Source of the DNA: Streptomyces sp. H27-H1
GTDB lineage: Bacteria > Actinomycetota > Actinomycetes > Streptomycetales > Streptomycetaceae
NCBI RefSeq assembly: GCF_026627445.1
Contig: NZ_JAPNLJ010000038.1
Location: 1 to 64,000 of the forward strand
Length of the DNA: 64,000 bases
Direction of reading: 5' to 3'
Position numbers and translations under genes: made by a program. Positions 42,443-50,003 of this stretch are shown in pieces (position 1 is the first letter of the stretch; each line of letters starts with the position of its first letter). The notes beneath the pieces are model-generated. The model saw only the letters and a program-made list of their open reading frames with translations, made no database searches and was not told where the DNA came from.

Positions 42443-43432
42443 TCAGAGCCGCCTCCTGGCACGCTGGCGCGAGATGGTCCGCGCGTCCAGGCCGGAGAGG
42501 CCGCGGACGGCCACGTACGCCTTCTCGTGCGGCGGCAGCGAGACCCGGCCTCGGAGCACGGCCTGCGGCTCGCGCTCGATGCGGTCGAGGAGGCGCCGGT
42601 AGATGCCGGCCATGGCCGCGACGCAGGCGCCGCTGCGCCGGTCGAGCAGCGGCAGCAGCCGGTAGCCCTCCACGAACAGGGCGCGGGCGCGCCGGACTTC
42701 ATGGTGGACCAGGCCTGCGAAGTCGGCGCCCGGGGACATCCGTTCGCTGTTGAAGCCTTCGGAGCAGCCGAACTTGGCGAGGTCCTCGGCGGGCAGGTAG
42801 GTGCGTCCGTTGCCCGCGTCCTCGCGAACGTCCCGCAGGATGTTGGTGAGTTGCAGGGCGAGGCCGAGGGTGTCGGCGTACTCGCCGGCCCGCTCCGCAT
42901 CGCGTGCGTCGAGCCCGCCGGAGTGGGGGGCCGCGAACACTCCGAGCGAGAGCCGGCCGATGGCTCCGGCCACGCAGCGGCAGTAGACCTTGAGGTCGTC
43001 CCAGGTCTCGTAGGTTTCGCCGCGGACGTCCATCAGGACGCCGTCGATGAGTTCGTCGAGCCCTTCGAGCGGGATCGGGAAGCGGCGCGAGGCGTGTGCG
43101 AGGGCGACCGCGACCGGGTCGGTGTCGTCCTCGTCGATCTCCTCGGCGCGGATCCGGCCGAGCAGGGTGCGGGTCTCCTCCAGCCGGGTCGTCTTGACCT
43201 CGGGCGGCAGTGTGCCGTCGCCGATGTCGTCGACCCGCCGGGAAAAGGCGTACAGCGCGGACATCGCCTGCCGCTTGTCGGCGGGCAGTAGACGGATGCC
43301 GTAGGCGAAGTTGCGCGCCTGCGAGCCGGTCACGGCCTCGCAGTAGCTGTAGGCCGCGGAAATCGGTGCGGACATCGCAGCGGGCGCGCCCGGTGCGGAC
43401 GCGTGTGTGGGGCCCTCCACGGTGGGGCTCAC
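42443..43432 (-). CDS. hpnD: Presqualene diphosphate synthase HpnD
   Basis: 329 residues if the GTG at 43432 is used, which overlaps the hpnC stop as GTGA; ATG 43375 (MSAPISAAYSYCEAV) is an alternative giving 310 residues. The squalene/phytoene synthase signatures are ALYAFSRRVDDIGDGTLP, MDVRGETYETWDDLKVYCRCVAGAIGRL and LTNILRDVREDAGNGRTYLPAEDL. HpnD condenses two farnesyl diphosphates to presqualene diphosphate, which HpnC converts to hydroxysqualene. Confidence 0.92.
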   Translation of the reverse strand: MSPTVEGPTHASAPGAPAAMSAPISAAYSYCEAVTGSQARNFAYGIRLLPADKRQAMSALYAFSRRVDDIGDGTLPPEVKTTRLEETRTLLGRIRAEEIDEDDTDPVAVALAHASRRFPIPLEGLDELIDGVLMDVRGETYETWDDLKVYCRCVAGAIGRLSLGVFAAPHSGGLDARDAERAGEYADTLGLALQLTNILRDVREDAGNGRTYLPAEDLAKFGCSEGFNSERMSPGADFAGLVHHEVRRARALFVEGYRLLPLLDRRSGACVAAMAGIYRRLLDRIEREPQAVLRGRVSLPPHEKAYVAVRGLSGLDARTISRQRARRRL

Positions 43433-44382
43433 CCCTTTCTCGGCGCTGTGCGCAGGACGGCGGCCACCTCGCGGAGCAGGCCGCTCTTGGTGGGCTTGGG
43501 CGGGCCGGGAAGGACGTCGAAGCCGGCGGCGGTGACGGCTCGCAGGGCGGCGCGCCCTCCTCCCACGAAGCCCGCGAGGAGCAGTCGGAGCCTTCCGTGG
43601 ACACTGCCCACGAGCGGCGTGCCTTCGTCGAGGAGCTCCCGCGCCCGTTCGGCTTCGAAGGCGATCAGGGCGCGTACGGACGCTCCCGCCGACGGGGCCT
43701 TCAGGTCGGCCTCGCTCACGTGGAAGCGGCGCATGTCCTCGCCCGGGAGGTAGATCCGGTCCCGGGCGAGGTCCTCGGTGACGTCCTGGAGGTGTTCGGC
43801 GATCTGCAGGGCGGTGCAGACGGCGTCGGAGCGGCGGATCCGCTCGGGGGTGCTGGTGCCGGTGAGGCCGAGTACGAGCCGGCCCACCGGGTTGGCGGAG
43901 AGCTCGCAGTAGCCGACGAGGTCGCCGTACGTGGCGTAGCGCGAGACCCGCTGGTCCTGGCGGTTGGCTTCGATGAGCCCGAGGAAGGGCTCGGGGGTCA
44001 GCGCGTGGGCGCGCACCACGGGCTGCAGAGCCAGCATCAGGGGGTGGCGCGGGGGGCCGTCGGTGCCGCCGAAGACGCGCCTGAGGTCCGCTTCGAAGGC
44101 GTCGAGCATCGCGGTCCGGTCGTCCGCGGCGGCGGGGTCCAGACCGAGCAGCACGGCGTCGTGGCCGCCGGGGGCGAGGTCTCCGTCGCCGATGTCGTCG
44201 ACCAGGCGGGCGTACCCGTAGACCGCCATCAGGCCCTCGCGCCACGCGCGGGGCAGGAAGGCGGGGGCGACGGGGAAGTTCTCGGAGCTCGCCTTGCCGA
44301 GGGTGGCGGCGGCCGGTCGGGAGAGGGCGGAGGCGTCGGGCAGCTCGCGGGGCCGGGGACTGGTGCCGTGCCCCGGGGTCAC
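43429..44382 (-). CDS. hpnC: Hydroxysqualene synthase HpnC
   Basis: 317 residues from GTG 44382. Squalene synthase-fold motifs are VYGYARLVDDIGDGDLAP, RYATYGDLVGYCELSANPVGRLVL and AEHLQDVTEDLARDRIYLPGEDM. It converts presqualene diphosphate to hydroxysqualene. It is the first large gene of the hopanoid operon. Its start overlaps the stop of a 21-codon upstream ORF as GTGA, so translation may be coupled. Confidence 0.92.
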   Translation of the reverse strand: MTPGHGTSPRPRELPDASALSRPAAATLGKASSENFPVAPAFLPRAWREGLMAVYGYARLVDDIGDGDLAPGGHDAVLLGLDPAAADDRTAMLDAFEADLRRVFGGTDGPPRHPLMLALQPVVRAHALTPEPFLGLIEANRQDQRVSRYATYGDLVGYCELSANPVGRLVLGLTGTSTPERIRRSDAVCTALQIAEHLQDVTEDLARDRIYLPGEDMRRFHVSEADLKAPSAGASVRALIAFEAERARELLDEGTPLVGSVHGRLRLLLAGFVGGGRAALRAVTAAGFDVLPGPPKPTKSGLLREVAAVLRTAPRKG

Positions 44383-44444
44383 CGCCCGCCGCCCGCGGCG
44401 GGGACGGCCGTCGTGCGTGGGGGCCGGAGAATTCCCGTAGCCAT
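44379..44444 (-). CDS. 21-codon ORF overlapping the hpnC start
   Basis: ATG 44444 (MATGILRPPRTTAV...) follows a GGGAG site and ends at a TGA that overlaps the hpnC GTG start (GTGA). The arrangement matches translational coupling seen elsewhere in this operon. No homology is recognised; it may be a leader peptide or only the means by which ribosomes reach hpnC. Confidence 0.45.
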   Translation of the reverse strand: MATGILRPPRTTAVPAAGGGR

Positions 44445-44750
44445 TGCCGTCACATCTCCCGTTCTACACTGCCAACCCAATACATCCCATTTCGGACACG
44501 CCGCCGGGTTTTCCCCGGGGCGTTCTGGGCCATTCACCTATGGGGGGAATCGCCCCCTCTTGCCCGCGATTGAGGACTGGCCCAGCTTACGCTGTACAAC
44601 GGCACGGAGGCTCGACGGGTATTCACTCCGCCACCCCATGTCGCCCGCACGCCACCCGTGCGAATAACGGCCGCCGAGCACGGCGGGCATCCGTACGGCA
44701 TGCGTCGGCCCCCGCCGCCGGACGCGGTGGGGGCCGTCGGTGGAAATCCG
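44445..44750. other. Region between exporter ATPase and hopanoid operon, with a terminator
   Basis: 306 bases. A GC-rich hairpin at 44707-44735 (7-bp perfect outer stem GGCCCCC/GGGGGCC, extended with one mismatch) lies 16 bases after the ATPase stop on the minus strand and probably terminates that operon. The rest should contain the hopanoid promoter; no pair of -35/-10 hexamers is convincing. Confidence 0.5.
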
Positions 44751-45527
44751 TCAGCCGGTCGCCTTCTCGTACGCCGCGACGACTTCCGCGGTGGGACCGT
44801 CCATCAGGAGTTCTCCGCGCTCCAGCCACAGCACCCGGTCACAGGTGTCGCGGATGGAGTTGTTGTTGTGGCTCACCAGGAAAACGGTGCCGGCCTTCTT
44901 GCGCAGTTCGCGGATGCGCGCCTCGGAACGCACCTGGAACTTCCGGTCACCGGTGGCGAGGGCCTCGTCGATCATCAGGACGTCGTGGTCCTTCGACGCC
45001 GCGATGGAGAAACGCAGGCGCGCCGCCATACCGGAGGAGTAGGTGCGCATCGGCAGTGAGATGAAGTCGCCCTTCTCGTTGATGCCGGAGAACTCGACGA
45101 TGTCCTGGTAGCGCTCCCTGATCTGCTCGCGGCTCATGCCCATCGCGAGACCGCCGAGGACCACGTTGCGCTCGCCGGTGAGGTCGTTCATCAGCGCCGC
45201 GTTGACACCCAGCAGCGAGGGCTGGCCGTCGGTGTAGACCTTGCCCGACTCGCAGGGCAGAAGGCCCGCGATGGCGCGCAGCAGGGTGGACTTGCCGGAG
45301 CCGTTGGAGCCGATGACACCGATGGCCTCGCCCCGGTACGCCGTGAAGGAGACCCCGCGCACTGCGTGGACCCGGCGGACACCGGGTGAGTCGCCGCCCC
45401 GGCGGACGATCTTGCTGAGCGCCGCCGTGGCGCTGCCCTTGCCGGAGCTGCCGGTGTTGACGCGGTAGACGATGTGCACGTCGTCGGCGATGACGGTGGG
45501 GATATGCCCCTGGTTGTTCTCAGCCAC
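44751..45527 (-). CDS. Polysaccharide/teichoic-acid-type ABC exporter ATPase (TagH-like)
   Basis: 258 residues from ATG 45527, overlapping the permease gene by 8 bases. Walker A is GVIGSNGSGKSTLLRAIAGLLP, then VNAALMNDLTGERNVVLGGLAMGMS, the specific signature LPMRTYSSGMAARLRFSIAAS (YSSGM), and HDVLMIDEALATGDRKF. These are hallmarks of Wzt/TagH ATPases that export undecaprenyl- or lipid-linked polymers. It ends the operon that begins with the DUF5941 protein. Confidence 0.93.
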   Translation of the reverse strand: MAENNQGHIPTVIADDVHIVYRVNTGSSGKGSATAALSKIVRRGGDSPGVRRVHAVRGVSFTAYRGEAIGVIGSNGSGKSTLLRAIAGLLPCESGKVYTDGQPSLLGVNAALMNDLTGERNVVLGGLAMGMSREQIRERYQDIVEFSGINEKGDFISLPMRTYSSGMAARLRFSIAASKDHDVLMIDEALATGDRKFQVRSEARIRELRKKAGTVFLVSHNNNSIRDTCDRVLWLERGELLMDGPTAEVVAAYEKATG

Positions 45528-46449
45528 GGCCGTAACGCTCCTCAGCCTTCCAGAAGTACACGAATCCGCCGAGGCCGATCAGGACCGCCCAGGCGACGGC
45601 GAAGGCCCAGACGTGCGGCGGCAGGTTCTCCCGGCCGTACCCGTCGATGAGTGCGAACCGGATCAGGTCCATGTAGATCGCGGCGGGGTTCCACTGCAGT
45701 GCGTCCGCGATCCACGAGGGCCTGCCCTTGAGCTGCTCGGTGATCGAGAACATGACGCCGGAGGCGTACATCCACGTACGCGTGACGAACGGCATGAGCT
45801 GCGCGAGGTCGGGGGTCTTGGAACCCATCCGGCCGAAGACCAGGGCGAGGCCGGTGTTGAAGGCGAACTGGAGGATCAGCGCCGGCACCACGAGCAGCCA
45901 GGACAGGCTCGGGTAATTACCGAAGGCGATCGTGACCACGAACACGACGACCATCGAGAACAGCAGCTGCTGGAGCTGCTGGAGCGAGAAGGAGATCGGC
46001 AGCGAGGCACGTGGGAAGTGCAGGGCGCGGACCAGGCCGATATTGGCCGGGATCGCCCTGACGCCCGCCATCAGCGAGCTCTGCGTGAAGGTGAAGACGA
46101 AGACACCGATCACGAGGAAGGGGATGTAGTCCTGCTTGTTGATGCCCTTGCCGGCGTCCAGGATCAGGCCGAAGATCAAGTAGTAGACCAGCGCGTTCAG
46201 CAGGGGGGTGGCCACCTGCCAGATCTGGCCGAGCTTCGCCTGGCTGTACTGGGCCATCAGTTTGGCCCGGGAGAACGCGATGATGAAGTGGCGTCGGTCC
46301 CAGAGCTGCCGTACGTATTCGGCCAGGCCCGGCCGGGCTCCGCTGACGGTCAGGCCGTACTTCCTGGCCAGGTCCGCGGAACTCAGCCCGGCGTCTTCGG
46401 ACGGCGGGTTGCTCGTGGCGAGGGCGCCGTCCTGGGTTGTGTCACTCAC
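45520..46449 (-). CDS. Polysaccharide/teichoic-acid-type ABC exporter permease (TagG-like)
   Basis: 309 residues with a hydrophilic N terminus and six membrane segments of the ABC2 type: LAEYVRQLWDRRHFIIAFSRAKLMAQYSQAKLGQIWQVATPLLNALVYYLIFGLIL, ALHFPRASLPISFSLQQLQQLLFS, ...RTWMYASGVMFSITEQL... and PPHVWAFAVAWAVLIGLGGFVYFWKAEERYGRG. It pairs with the TagH-like ATPase and should move a lipid-linked glycan or phosphopolyol polymer across the membrane. Confidence 0.93.
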   Translation of the reverse strand: MSDTTQDGALATSNPPSEDAGLSSADLARKYGLTVSGARPGLAEYVRQLWDRRHFIIAFSRAKLMAQYSQAKLGQIWQVATPLLNALVYYLIFGLILDAGKGINKQDYIPFLVIGVFVFTFTQSSLMAGVRAIPANIGLVRALHFPRASLPISFSLQQLQQLLFSMVVVFVVTIAFGNYPSLSWLLVVPALILQFAFNTGLALVFGRMGSKTPDLAQLMPFVTRTWMYASGVMFSITEQLKGRPSWIADALQWNPAAIYMDLIRFALIDGYGRENLPPHVWAFAVAWAVLIGLGGFVYFWKAEERYGRG

Positions 46450-46545
46450 AAGATGAAACTTTCCGTCTTCATGATGCGGCAGAAGGTGGCATCGGGCCTG
46501 AGTCGATCGGATCGTGATCGCGCCATGGTCTCAGACCCGGACGTG

Positions 46546-47448
46546 TCAGATGACAGGCGGTCTTCCCAGCCGGGTCAGCCGCCAGACCGTACGCCACTTC
46601 ATGGGGCGCCGGGGACCGCAGGAGGTCGTCCAGCCCTCCTTGAACCCCCCGAACCAGGCCTTGAGCGCGGGTCCCGAAGGCTTGCGCAAGAGCGTCAGCA
46701 CAAGCCAGACGCCCACGTAGACCGGGACCAGCGGTGCGGGCAGGTTGCGGCGGGCGAGCCACACCCGGTTGCGAGCCACCATACGGTGGTAGACCGCGTG
46801 CCGGGAGGGAGCGGTGGCGGGGTGCAGAAGCACCATGTCCGCGCGGTAGTCGATCAGCCACCCGGCGTCGAGCGCCCGCCAGGCCAGGTCGGTCTCCTCG
46901 TGCGCGTAGAAGAACTGCCCCGGCAGGTCGCCGACCTGCTCGAACACCTTCGTGCGGACGGCGTTGGCGCCGCCCAGGAAGGTGGTGACGCGCGAGGAGC
47001 GCATCGGGTCGGAGGCCCTCAGCCGGGGTACGTGCCGGCGCTGGGTCTCGCCGGTCTGCGGATCGGCGATCCGGAAGCTGACGATGCCCAGCTCCGGGTC
47101 CTCGGCGAAGGCCTGGCGGCACAGCTCGGCGGTGTCGGTGCGCTCCAGCAGCCCGTCGTCGTCCAGGAAGAGGAGGACGTCCACGTCGAAACCGTCGGCG
47201 CCCGGGGTACGGAACGCTTCGATGCCCACGTTGCGGCCGCCGGGGATGCCCAGGTTCTCGGGCAGCTCCACGGTGCGCACGCCGGCCGCCGGGTCCGCCA
47301 GGCCGGTGAGCCGCACGCCCTGGCCCACGACGACCACCTCGACCGGGGCCCCGACCTGCCGGGCCACGGAGTCGAGGAGCGCCTTGAGCTCGTCCGGGCG
47401 GTTGCCCATGGTGATGATGACGGCGCCCAGCCGCAGGGGCGCAGTCAC
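46546..47448 (-). CDS. Family 2 glycosyltransferase
   Basis: 300 residues from GTG 47448, overlapping the upstream stop as GTGA. The GT-A fold is seen in LGAVIITMGNRPDELKALLDSVARQ, the GGRNVGIEA block, VDVLLFLDDDGLLER (DxD metal site), FLGGANAVRTKVFEQVG and FFYAHEETDLAWRALDAGW (the ED catalytic region). A C-terminal hydrophobic segment (LVPVYVGVWLVLTLLRK) may associate with the membrane. It probably adds a sugar to the polymer or lipid made by this operon. Confidence 0.9.
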   Translation of the reverse strand: MTAPLRLGAVIITMGNRPDELKALLDSVARQVGAPVEVVVVGQGVRLTGLADPAAGVRTVELPENLGIPGGRNVGIEAFRTPGADGFDVDVLLFLDDDGLLERTDTAELCRQAFAEDPELGIVSFRIADPQTGETQRRHVPRLRASDPMRSSRVTTFLGGANAVRTKVFEQVGDLPGQFFYAHEETDLAWRALDAGWLIDYRADMVLLHPATAPSRHAVYHRMVARNRVWLARRNLPAPLVPVYVGVWLVLTLLRKPSGPALKAWFGGFKEGWTTSCGPRRPMKWRTVWRLTRLGRPPVI

Positions 47449-48224
47449 TTGAGCCTGCTGGAGGCCAGGACCGACACCAGGTGCAGCACCGTCTGCAGCA
47501 GTGCGATGCCGGCGAGCACCGCGACGCCGAGGCGGGAGAAGTACAGGTCGCCGCGGACCTGGTCCAGGACGGCCAGCACCAGGATGAGCATCGAGGCCTC
47601 GATGCCGAGGACCAGGCGGTGGAACTTGAATGCGGCGGCGGCCCGGCGGGCGAGCGCCATGCCGGACGAGCGGGGCGTGGCCGCCGCGTCCTGGACCACG
47701 GGCTTGCCGGCCTGGTGGCGGGCGACGCCGACCAGGTCGGTCTCGGCCTTGATCAGGATCGCGCCGAGCGCCGCGAGGGTGCCCAGGAAGGCCCACAGCC
47801 AGTCGATGCGCCCGGTGCCCCACAGGTCGGAGGCGCGCAGGCCGAAGCCGACCAGCACCGCCGCGTCGCACAGGTAGGCGCCGACCCGGTCCAGGTAGAC
47901 CCCGGACAGCGAGAACTGCTTCTTCCAGCGGGCGACCTCGCCGTCGACGCAGTCGAGCAGCAGGTACATCTGTACCGCCACCACGCCGAGGACGGCGCCC
48001 CAGATGCCCGGCACCAGCAGGGCCGGGGCGGCGAGGACGCCGGCGAGGGTCATCACGTAGGTCAGCTGGTTCGGCGTGACCTTGGTGGTGACCAGGAAGC
48101 GGGTGATGCGCAGGGAGATCTCGCGCATGTAGAGGCGCCCGCCCCAGTGCTCACCGCTGACCCTGTCCTTGACCCCTGCGGGGTGAACGACGGGGCGGAG
48201 TTCAGCTACGGATGGTCTTGGCAT
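47445..48224 (-). CDS. CDP-alcohol phosphatidyltransferase family protein with altered last Asp
   Basis: 259 residues from ATG 48224, with several membrane helices. The CDP-AP motif reads DCVDGEVARWKKQFSLSGVYLDRVGAYLCD: D-x2-DG-x2-AR-x8-G-x3-D are intact, but the final position (normally Asp, the proposed catalytic base) is Ala; an Asp occurs four residues later. The enzyme would join a CDP-activated alcohol to a hydroxyl acceptor at the membrane, if active. Its start overlaps the dehydrogenase gene by 23 bases. Confidence 0.85.
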   Translation of the reverse strand: MPRPSVAELRPVVHPAGVKDRVSGEHWGGRLYMREISLRITRFLVTTKVTPNQLTYVMTLAGVLAAPALLVPGIWGAVLGVVAVQMYLLLDCVDGEVARWKKQFSLSGVYLDRVGAYLCDAAVLVGFGLRASDLWGTGRIDWLWAFLGTLAALGAILIKAETDLVGVARHQAGKPVVQDAAATPRSSGMALARRAAAAFKFHRLVLGIEASMLILVLAVLDQVRGDLYFSRLGVAVLAGIALLQTVLHLVSVLASSRLK

Positions 48225-49263
48225 AGTCGGAGTAAGCGTCCCTGATCTCGACTGCGGACAGGTTGAGGTGCTCCAGGATCGTGAACCGTCCCGGACGGGT
48301 CTGGGGGGCGTACTCGACGGCCGCGACGAACTCGTCCACGCTGAACCCGATCTCCTCGGGCAGCACGGGCAGGCCGTGACCGCGCAGCACCCGGACGAAG
48401 AGCTCGGACTGCTCCTTGGCCCCCCGCAGGTGCATGGCGAAGGCCGCGCCGATGCCCACCTGCTCGCCGTGGAGCGCGGAGCGTCCCGGGTAGAGCAGGT
48501 CGAAGGCGTGGCTGATCTCGTGGCAGGCGCCGGACGAGGGGCGGGTGTCCCCGCTGATCGCCATGGCGATGCCCGAGAGGACGAGCGCCTCGGACAGCAC
48601 GGTGAGGAACTCGTCGTCGCCGACCCCGCCGGGGTGGCGCAGTACGGACTCTCCGGCGGTACGGGCCATGGCGGCGGCCAGGCCGTCGACGGGCTCGCCG
48701 TTGAGGCGGTGCGAGAGCTCCCAGTCGGCGATGGCCGAGATGTTGGAGATCACGTCGCCGACGCCCGCGCGGACGAACCGCACCGGGGCCTCGCGGATCA
48801 CGTCGAGGTCGACGACCATCGCGATCGGCATGGGCACTCCGTAGGAGCCCCGGCCGTTGTCGTTGTCCAGGATGGACACCGGCGAGCAGATGCCGTCGTG
48901 GGAGAGGTTGGTCGCGACGGCCACCATGGCCAGCCCGACCCGCGCCGCGGCGTACTTCGCCACGTCGATGATCTTGCCTCCGCCCAGGCCCACGACGGCG
49001 TCGTAGCGGCGGCCCTTTATGTCGTCGGCCAGCTTGACCGCGGAGTCGATGGTCCCGTCCACGACGGGGTACCAGTCGGCGTGCGGCAGCACGGACTCCA
49101 GCTTGGCGCGCAGCACCGCGCCGGAGCCGCCGCTGATGGCGATCGCGAGCTTGCCGGACGAGGAGACGCGCTGGTCGGCCAGGAGGCCGGCCAGATCGTC
49201 CATCGCGCCGCGGCTGATGTCGACGACGACGGGCGAGGGGATGAGCCTCGTCAGTACTGGCAT
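48202..49263 (-). CDS. sn-Glycerol-1-phosphate dehydrogenase-like iron/zinc alcohol dehydrogenase
   Basis: 353 residues from ATG 49263. It belongs to the EgsA/AraM group of metal-dependent dehydrogenases: YDAVVGLGGGKIIDVAKYAAARVGLAMVAVATNLSHDGICSPVSIL (nucleotide loop and first metal Asp), GACHEISHAFDLLYPG and SALHGEQVGIGAAFAMHL (metal His residues). Relatives reduce dihydroxyacetone phosphate to glycerol-1-phosphate, the archaeal-type enantiomer. It lies between a cytidylyltransferase-like gene and a CDP-alcohol transferase, as if supplying the alcohol phosphate to be activated. Confidence 0.85.
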   Translation of the reverse strand: MPVLTRLIPSPVVVDISRGAMDDLAGLLADQRVSSSGKLAIAISGGSGAVLRAKLESVLPHADWYPVVDGTIDSAVKLADDIKGRRYDAVVGLGGGKIIDVAKYAAARVGLAMVAVATNLSHDGICSPVSILDNDNGRGSYGVPMPIAMVVDLDVIREAPVRFVRAGVGDVISNISAIADWELSHRLNGEPVDGLAAAMARTAGESVLRHPGGVGDDEFLTVLSEALVLSGIAMAISGDTRPSSGACHEISHAFDLLYPGRSALHGEQVGIGAAFAMHLRGAKEQSELFVRVLRGHGLPVLPEEIGFSVDEFVAAVEYAPQTRPGRFTILEHLNLSAVEIRDAYSDYAKTIRS

Positions 49264-50003
49264 GCGATCGTCCGGCCCTTGGCGAGGTCGTCGTGGTTGT
49301 CGATCTCGACCCACTTGATGTCACCGATGGGGGCCACGTCGATGGTGAAGCCGTCGTTGACGAGCTGCTGGTAGCCGTCCTCGTAGTAGAGGTCGGGGTC
49401 GCGCTCGAACGTGGTCTTCAGGGCCTCGGCCAGCGCCTCCGCGGCCTCCGGCTCGATGAGGGTGACGCCGATGTACTCGCCGGTCGCGGTGGCGGGGTCC
49501 ATCAGCTTGGTGATCCGCTGGACGCCCTTGTCGCCGTCGGTGATGACCTTCATCTCCTCGTCGGCCAGGTTCTTGACCGTGTCGAGGGCGAGGATGATCT
49601 TCTGGCCGTTGCCGCGGGCGGCGAGCAGGGTCTTCTCGACGGAGACCGGGTGGACGGTGTCGCCGTTGGCGAGGATCACGCCCTGCTTGAGGACGTCACG
49701 AGCGCACCACAGGGAGTAGGCGTTGTTCCACTCCTCGGCCTTGTCGTTGTCGATCAGCGTGATCTTGACGCCGTACTTGGCCTCCAGGGCCTCCCGGCGC
49801 TCGTACACGGCTTCCTTGCGGTAGCCGACGACGATGGCGACCTCGGTGAGGCCGACCTCGGCGAAGTTGCCGAGCGTCAGGTCGAGGACCGTGATGCTTT
49901 CCTCGGCGCCTTCGGGGCCGACTGGCACGAGGGCCTTGGGCAGGGTGTCGGTGTACGGACGCAGCCGGCGTCCGGCTCCGGCAGCGAGGACGAGGCCGAT
50001 CAT
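49251..50003 (-). CDS. Nucleotidyltransferase (sugar/alcohol-phosphate cytidylyltransferase-like)
   Basis: 250 residues from ATG 50003, overlapping the upstream stop as ATGA. The NTP_transferase signature is MIGLVLAAGAGRRLRPYTDTLPKALVPVG; later VILANGDTVHP (metal Asp), IILALDT and KWVEIDNHDDLAKG. The closest-looking proteins are phosphocholine and sugar-phosphate cytidylyltransferases. In this operon it may activate glycerol-1-phosphate or a related polyol phosphate with CTP, providing substrate for the two CDP-alcohol transferases (inference). Confidence 0.87.
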   Translation of the reverse strand: MIGLVLAAGAGRRLRPYTDTLPKALVPVGPEGAEESITVLDLTLGNFAEVGLTEVAIVVGYRKEAVYERREALEAKYGVKITLIDNDKAEEWNNAYSLWCARDVLKQGVILANGDTVHPVSVEKTLLAARGNGQKIILALDTVKNLADEEMKVITDGDKGVQRITKLMDPATATGEYIGVTLIEPEAAEALAEALKTTFERDPDLYYEDGYQQLVNDGFTIDVAPIGDIKWVEIDNHDDLAKGRTIACQY

